The notes under the pieces are model-generated. The model saw only the letters and a program-made list of their open reading frames with translations, searched no databases and had not been told where the DNA came from. Positions 59,975-64,000 of a stretch of 64,000 nucleotides of DNA are shown one piece after another. The DNA is from Diospyros lotus (Eukaryota; Streptophyta; Magnoliopsida; Ericales; Ebenaceae), in NCBI RefSeq assembly GCF_014633365.1, contig NC_068338.1, forward strand, positions 16,502,616 to 16,566,615, read 5' to 3'. Numbering within the stretch: the stretch's first letter is position 1; the number at the start of each line of letters is the position of its first letter. Both the position numbers and the translations under genes were made by a program.

Positions 59975-60120
59975 TTTGCTGCCGATCGACAGTTTTTCCA
60001 TAATCGATCGACAGTTGGGTGTAGAGGGTTCTGCCGGTTGACCGTTGCCCTAATCGATCGACAGTTTGGTTGTCAAAGTCACTGTCGGTCGACAGTTTCC
60101 TTTTCATCGGTCGACCGTTT
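59975..60120. repeat. Array of TCGATCGACAGTT-like motifs
   Basis: Six units in about 145 bp: CGATCGACAGTT, TCGATCGACAGTT, GGTTGACCGTT, TCGATCGACAGTT, CGGTCGACAGTT and CGGTCGACCGTT, spaced about 20-30 bp. Each has a TCGA core palindrome. Confidence 0.85.
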
Positions 60121-60921
60121 TTCGCATTTACAGGTTGCGCATGCTCCGCTGTTTCGAGCATAACTTTTTGTAGAAATATCTTATTTGCGAACCGTTTGAA
60201 GCGTTGTAAACTAGACTCGATAGGCTTTGTTTTGATATAAGATTTGGGTTAATTGGAGAAGTATGGATCCTGTAGATTCCCTGTGAAGTACCAACTTAAA
60301 ATTTGAGATTTCTGTTTCAATCCGTTGGCGCTCCAATTTTTGGGGCATAACTTCCTGTCGTGTTATCCAAATTGGAATCCATTTTTTGTCCCATAAACTA
60401 GACTTCTTAAGCTTTGTTTCGGTATATATCTTGGGTCTGTTGATTATGTTTTGAAGTCATGGAAATCCTGTCAATCTTGACCTAAAATATGGAGTTCTTC
60501 CATTTTGAGCTATCTTCCTCGATCTGATTTTTGGGAGATAAATAACTTACTTTGGTGTATGATTGGAGTATGATAAGATACATTTATAGAATAAATGAAA
60601 ATGTTTCTAGATGTAATTCCTTGAGAGGTTAGAAGGGTTTTCTTGAGCATTATTGATGCATTTTGTATTCACTAGCCAAGTAGGATTGGGTTGTATAACA
60701 TTACGAGTTGGGACGTAGCAGTTGTGGGTATGTACTGGTAATATGGGAATACTTGTTGGGAGTTGCTCATGAACGTGAGAGTGGGTATGAAGGTGAAGTA
60801 TGCACCATGAGTCAAGTTATAGTTTCTGGAAGAGATATGGAGTGCGGTATGAGTCCATGCACATGCGACGACTATGGCGGGGGTGTACATATGGGTTGAC
60901 CTCCCTTCTTTGCTAGAGCAT

Positions 60922-61325
60922 CGTGACGGTGAGGGCACTGCATACTTGGGGTGTGGTATCGTTGGTGGGTGCCTGCTTATTGGGAATGAATTGGGTGCGG
61001 ACTGAGAGTGCGTTGCTATGATGAGGCCACTACATACTTGGCGTGTGGTATCATAGATGTGTGCCGGTACCGCAGAGCTGAGGTGGTTGAGGGCACCACT
61101 ATAATAAGGCCACTGCATACTTGGCGTGTGGTATCATAGGTGAGTGCTGGATAGCAGGGGACTGAGGAGTGGACTGAGGGCACTGCTATGATAAGGCCAC
61201 TGCATACTTGGCATGCGGTATTATGGCGTGTGTTAGTGCCACTAAGTTGTGAGCAGGTTGAGGGCACTATTACGGTGAGACCATTGCACAGTTGGCGTGT
61301 GGTACCGTAGATGTGTGCTAGCACT
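60922..61325. repeat. Tandem repeat, five units of 83-92 bp
   Basis: The phrase CTGCATACTTGGCGTGTGGT or a variant recurs at about 60941, 61033, 61116, 61203 and 61287, each preceded by GAGGGCACT...ATGATRAGGCC. Unit edges are diverged by substitutions and small indels. Confidence 0.88.
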
Positions 61326-62007
61326 GCAGAATGGATGTGATTTATGGGCCCATAATGGGGTGCATTATGGCATGAATACTATGTTACGGTGAGATAGTGA
61401 GTGTGCTGCTTAGAGCATTATGTGGGTTCTGGATACTATTATGTGGTGGCATGGTCGCTGGTTTGTACCTAAATTATGGTAGGAGCTGGTTTGGGTGGAC
61501 TGCAATGATTTCTGTTATGTCTTTCTGTTAGTGCTCCTTGTTTCTATTCTGTCAGTAGTACGCTACATTATGATCCTACCATGTATTGCCTATGTTTGCC
61601 TACTGAGTCTTCATTACGCTATACTCATGTTGTATTTCGTTGTGTTATACTTGTTGAGCTTTGCGGTTCATTCTTTCTTTTTGCATCATTTCAAGTACAG
61701 GTAAAGCAAAAGATGAGCAGAATTCTAGCGGGGCATGATCTATTAGGTTAGATGTGTATAGAGCTCACTTGAACAAAAGGTCTTGGGGACATTGTTGAGT
61801 TGTGTCATATTAGTGGTTGTACATTTTATTATTTGGGCTTTTTGTACCTTCTTTAGGATAGCCTAATGGAATGTAAATGGATATTTTTGTTTTGTCCTGT
61901 ATGAAAAAGAGCGGAATCATTACTATATGTTGTTATTGGTATGAGTAACCTTGGTTGAGTTACACTTTGGTCTTATCTTGTGTGGACTTTCCCTCGGAAT
62001 TCCTTTT

Positions 62008-62156
62008 GCTAGTGGGACTTCCGGAGGCGGGTCCTCGCAGTTTGGTGATAGAGCCTTTCTATTTGATTTCGGGTTATTACTTGCTAGCAGGACTTTCGAA
62101 GGTGGGCCCTCGCAGTTTGGTGACAAAGCCTTTCTATTGGATTTCGAGTCATTACA
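62008..62156. repeat. 75-bp duplication at the LTR end
   Basis: Units 62008-62082 and 62083-62156 share GCTAGYRGGACTTYCGRAGG, then CTCGCAGTTTGGTGAYARAG and CCTTTCTATTKGATTTCG. The second unit supplies the LTR terminus TCATTACA; the first has GGTTATTAC at the same point. Confidence 0.85.
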
Positions 62157-62240
62157 CTACCGCACATATAACCTCAAATAAATATGTCTGAGTCTCTCTA
62201 ATCTTTCAAGGCACTCAATACAAAACTGAATAATAAAGTG

Positions 62241-62696
62241 GGAATTTTTATCATGCTTCCTAGTTATTTAGATATTGTTAACACCATTTATGATAAGAAT
62301 GAAGTTAGTGGGTTATGGTTTGTGAATTTGTGATAAACATAGGTAGATAAAGTAAGAGCAATTTCACATTTACAATGACAATTCTTTTTGGTGCAGTATG
62401 GATGTCATTGTTCTTATTGACTTATATTGATTGTTGTATGAAATTTTATGAATTTTCTAGCCAACAAAAAATACCATACTAGCATTCTGCAAATACTGAA
62501 ACATTTATATAATAAGGGAGGATGGTTTTTGAATTGTCTCAACACAAATGTGAGGGAGACATTTTTTGAATGGTTGAGATGAATTTTTAATAAGATCAAT
62601 GGCTGAGATCAATGATTTTTGCCCCCAAAATGCATCCCATCCCATCCTCCCTCTCTGCCACTCCCTCTTTACTAAACCCATTCTCTGCCCACCTCC

Positions 62697-62734
<38 letters not shown>

Positions 62735-62996
62735 TCGATTTTCCTTGTGCCAGCCGACCGCGGCTTGTTGATGTTCATCGTAACCATCTCCGATCCCCTC
62801 TTCGTTCTTCTTCAAGCCGGCCACCACCACTATTGTCCCCCATCATCGCCTACTTCATCTTTCCTTCCGCCCATCTCCTTTCTCCATTGTGAACCAGTAG
62901 CCATCACAGACCTACTCACCCACGCCATCGTCAGCCCCCCTATCGGCCCACCTCGTCGTCGTCGCAGCCCCTCTCCGCGCCGTTCATTGCAACCCT
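62241..62996 (+). other. Unique-looking segment with a CT microsatellite
   Basis: After the copia C target duplication there is AT-rich DNA, then a pyrimidine-rich block with a CT repeat at 62700-62732 and GC-rich text at 62740-62996, resembling a plant 5' UTR. Short open frames there (62599-62892, 62612-63007) have low-complexity Ser/Pro/Leu composition and no family match. Confidence 0.45.
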
Positions 62997-63137
62997 CTCT
63001 ACGGTGAGGTTTTGCAAACCATCGTGATGTGAGACAAGCTTAATGGTCGCCCCAGGGGTTTTGGCTTCGTGGTCTTTGCAGATCCTTCCATTCTCGATAG
63101 GGTTCTTCAGGACCAGCACGTCATAGATGGTCGAACG
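62997..63137 (+). pseudogene. RRM (hnRNP-type) exon fragment with a stop codon
   Basis: In one frame it reads LYGEVLQTIVM, stop (TGA 63030-63032), DKLNGRPRGFGFVVFADP, then SILDRVLQDQHVIDGRT. This matches the first RRM of plant hnRNP/Musashi-like RNA-binding proteins, with the RNP1 motif RGFGFVVF. The stop stands where the family has Arg (VMRDK), one base change from AGA. The block ends at ACG|GTGAGA, at the family's usual exon boundary after IDGRT. The N-terminal part of the RRM (with RNP2) is absent upstream. It may be a captured or truncated gene copy. Confidence 0.8.
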
Positions 63138-63634
63138 GTGAGATTTAATTTAACCTCGATTTCTCCTTTGGATGGGTTCCTTTTCAATTTTACTTTTTGG
63201 GTTTTCACTTTTTGAGTGCTGCTTTTACTATAGTTTGTGTTCTCTTCATCTTCGTTTATGGGTTTTTTGTCTCACTATGTGTGTGTATATATTGATTTGT
63301 CTCATTGCGTGTTTATGTATATATATCATTGTGTGTGTGTATACCTGAAGTTCACTGTGTGTGTATGTATATATCATTATGTGTGTGTATGTAATCACTA
63401 GCGTATCTGTGTAATCACTAGCGTATGTGTGTGAGTTATTATTTTAATCTTAGTAAATCAATATGTGTGTATAATATATCACTGTGTATGTATATAAATT
63501 TTACTCAATGTGTGTGTATTATTTTATTTTATTTTATTTTTCGCTCTATATGTGTATTACTCATTGTGTGTCTAATATATGATTCAATTTGATTCACCAT
63601 TATGTATGGATTATTTTTGTTTATATTTCTATAG
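63138..63634. repeat. Intron-like, GT/TA microsatellite-rich
   Basis: Repeated TGTGTGTATGTATATATCA phrases in diverged copies between 63270 and 63560. No gene. Confidence 0.6.
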
Positions 63635-64000
63635 TCCCTATATTTAGATGACATAGTGTTGGTGGATGAAACAAAAGAGGGAGTGAACATTAAGCTTGAA
63701 TTGTGGAGAAATAATTTAGAATCTAAGGGATTTAAATTAAGTAGAAGGAAAACAAAATATATGAAATGTAAATTTACTAAGAATGTAAGAGTAGAGGATG
63801 TTATAATAAAATTGGAAGATCAAATCTTACAAAGAAAAGACAATTTTCGATATTTGGGATCAGTGATTTAAAAAGATGTAGAAATTCACGAGAATGTCAC
63901 ACATATAAATAAGACAGGTTAGCTAAAATAGAGAAATGCATTAGGGGTGTTATGTGATAGTAAAATCCCATTAAAACTGAAAAAAAAATTATATAGGACA
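63635..64000 (+). pseudogene. RTE-like LINE reverse transcriptase fragment
   Basis: The frame gives YLDDIVLVDETKEGVNIKLE, then LESKGFKLSRRKTKYMKC, RYLGSVI, and after stops PLKLKKKLYRT at the window edge. This is the C-terminal half of the plant RTE-type non-LTR reverse transcriptase, where the catalytic box is normally FADD; here it reads YLDD. Stops (after GSVI and HINKTG) and the lack of upstream RT blocks mark a 5'-truncated, dead copy that may continue past the window. Confidence 0.85.

Larger units (their letters stand above)
59111..62156 (+). mobile_element. Very long solo LTR (3.05 kb) inside the copia C LTR
   Basis: Begins TGTAACGACCC and ends TTTCGAGTCATTACA. Flanked by CTGCC (59106-59110) and CTACC (62157-62161). 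The host LTR continues across it when compared with 53723-54326. It contains an AT repeat (59395-59415), a purine-rich leader with a donor-like AAAGGTAAGGG near 59507, the motif array at 59975-60120, an 83-92-bp tandem repeat (60922-61325) and a terminal 75-bp duplication. No pol region. Its layout (TA-rich promoter, purine leader, AAGGTAAG, motif array) parallels the LTR at 20444-23469, suggesting a related long-LTR family. Confidence 0.78.
53723..62235 (-). mobile_element. Ty1/copia retrotransposon C with a solo LTR nested in its 5' LTR
   Basis: The 3' LTR is 53723-54326 (TGTTAGAT...AATAACA on plus). The 5' LTR starts at 58585 and is interrupted at 59110 by the 59111-62156 insertion, resuming at 62157 and ending at 62235. 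Flanks GAGTG (53718-53722) and AAGTG (62236-62240) are an imperfect target duplication. A TGGTATCA primer site (minus) adjoins the 5' LTR and a GGTGGAGAA purine tract the 3' LTR. Internal gag-pol is in copia order with many breaks. Confidence 0.88.

Overview
This window is nuclear DNA of a flowering plant, most likely a eudicot. The evidence is intron-rich genes with GT-AG and GC-AG splice sites, two conserved plant genes (OEP61 and EFL1), and a background of LTR retrotransposons, TRIMs, MITEs, a MULE-like element and a LINE. There are no operons, CRISPR arrays or bacterial signals. Non-coding DNA is AT-rich. I cannot name the species.

Layout. (1) 822-17281, minus strand: a ten-exon stretch of OEP61/TPR7, a chloroplast and ER surface TPR protein. 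The exon for the C-terminal membrane anchor lies beyond position 1. Its introns hold an LTR (139-685), a hAT-type MITE (3662-4054), a 6.4-kb Ty1/copia element (6421-12850) carrying a nested 1.7-kb non-autonomous LTR element (9550-11280), and a solo LTR (14797-15182). (2) 17.5-38.1 kb: gene-free and repeat-rich. It holds two very long solo LTRs (20444-23469 and 24323-26486), broken Ty3/gypsy-type gag fragments on the minus strand (23.9-28.3 kb), an LTR-like promoter segment near 28.4-29.1 kb, and a tandem Cassandra TRIM array with 5S-rRNA-like LTRs (34062-35526). (3) 38116-44528: an end-to-end but decayed copia element on the minus strand, followed by a 1.2-kb element with long terminal inverted repeats (44739-45936). 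(4) 47771-50857, plus strand: an intact single-exon EFL1-type GTPase gene, followed by a decayed methyltransferase-16-like pseudogene (about 51215-53640). (5) 53723-62235: a third copia element (minus strand), with a 3-kb solo LTR (59111-62156) inserted in its own 5' LTR. (6) 62.2-64 kb: a stop-bearing RRM exon fragment and the reverse transcriptase of an RTE-like LINE.

Only OEP61 and EFL1 look like functional host genes. They act in separate processes: organelle-surface chaperone docking and cytosolic 60S ribosome maturation. Element boundaries rest mainly on matching target-site duplications that I could read: GGAAA, GTTAA, ACATT, TATAT, CATTA, CTAAT, AATAT, and imperfect GAGTG/AAGTG and CTGCC/CTACC. 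Two of the long LTRs carry dense arrays of short palindromic motifs, ATCCGGAT in one and TCGATCGACAGTT in the other. A third, weaker motif cluster sits above a TATA box near 28.7 kb. These arrays are the least explained structures in the window.
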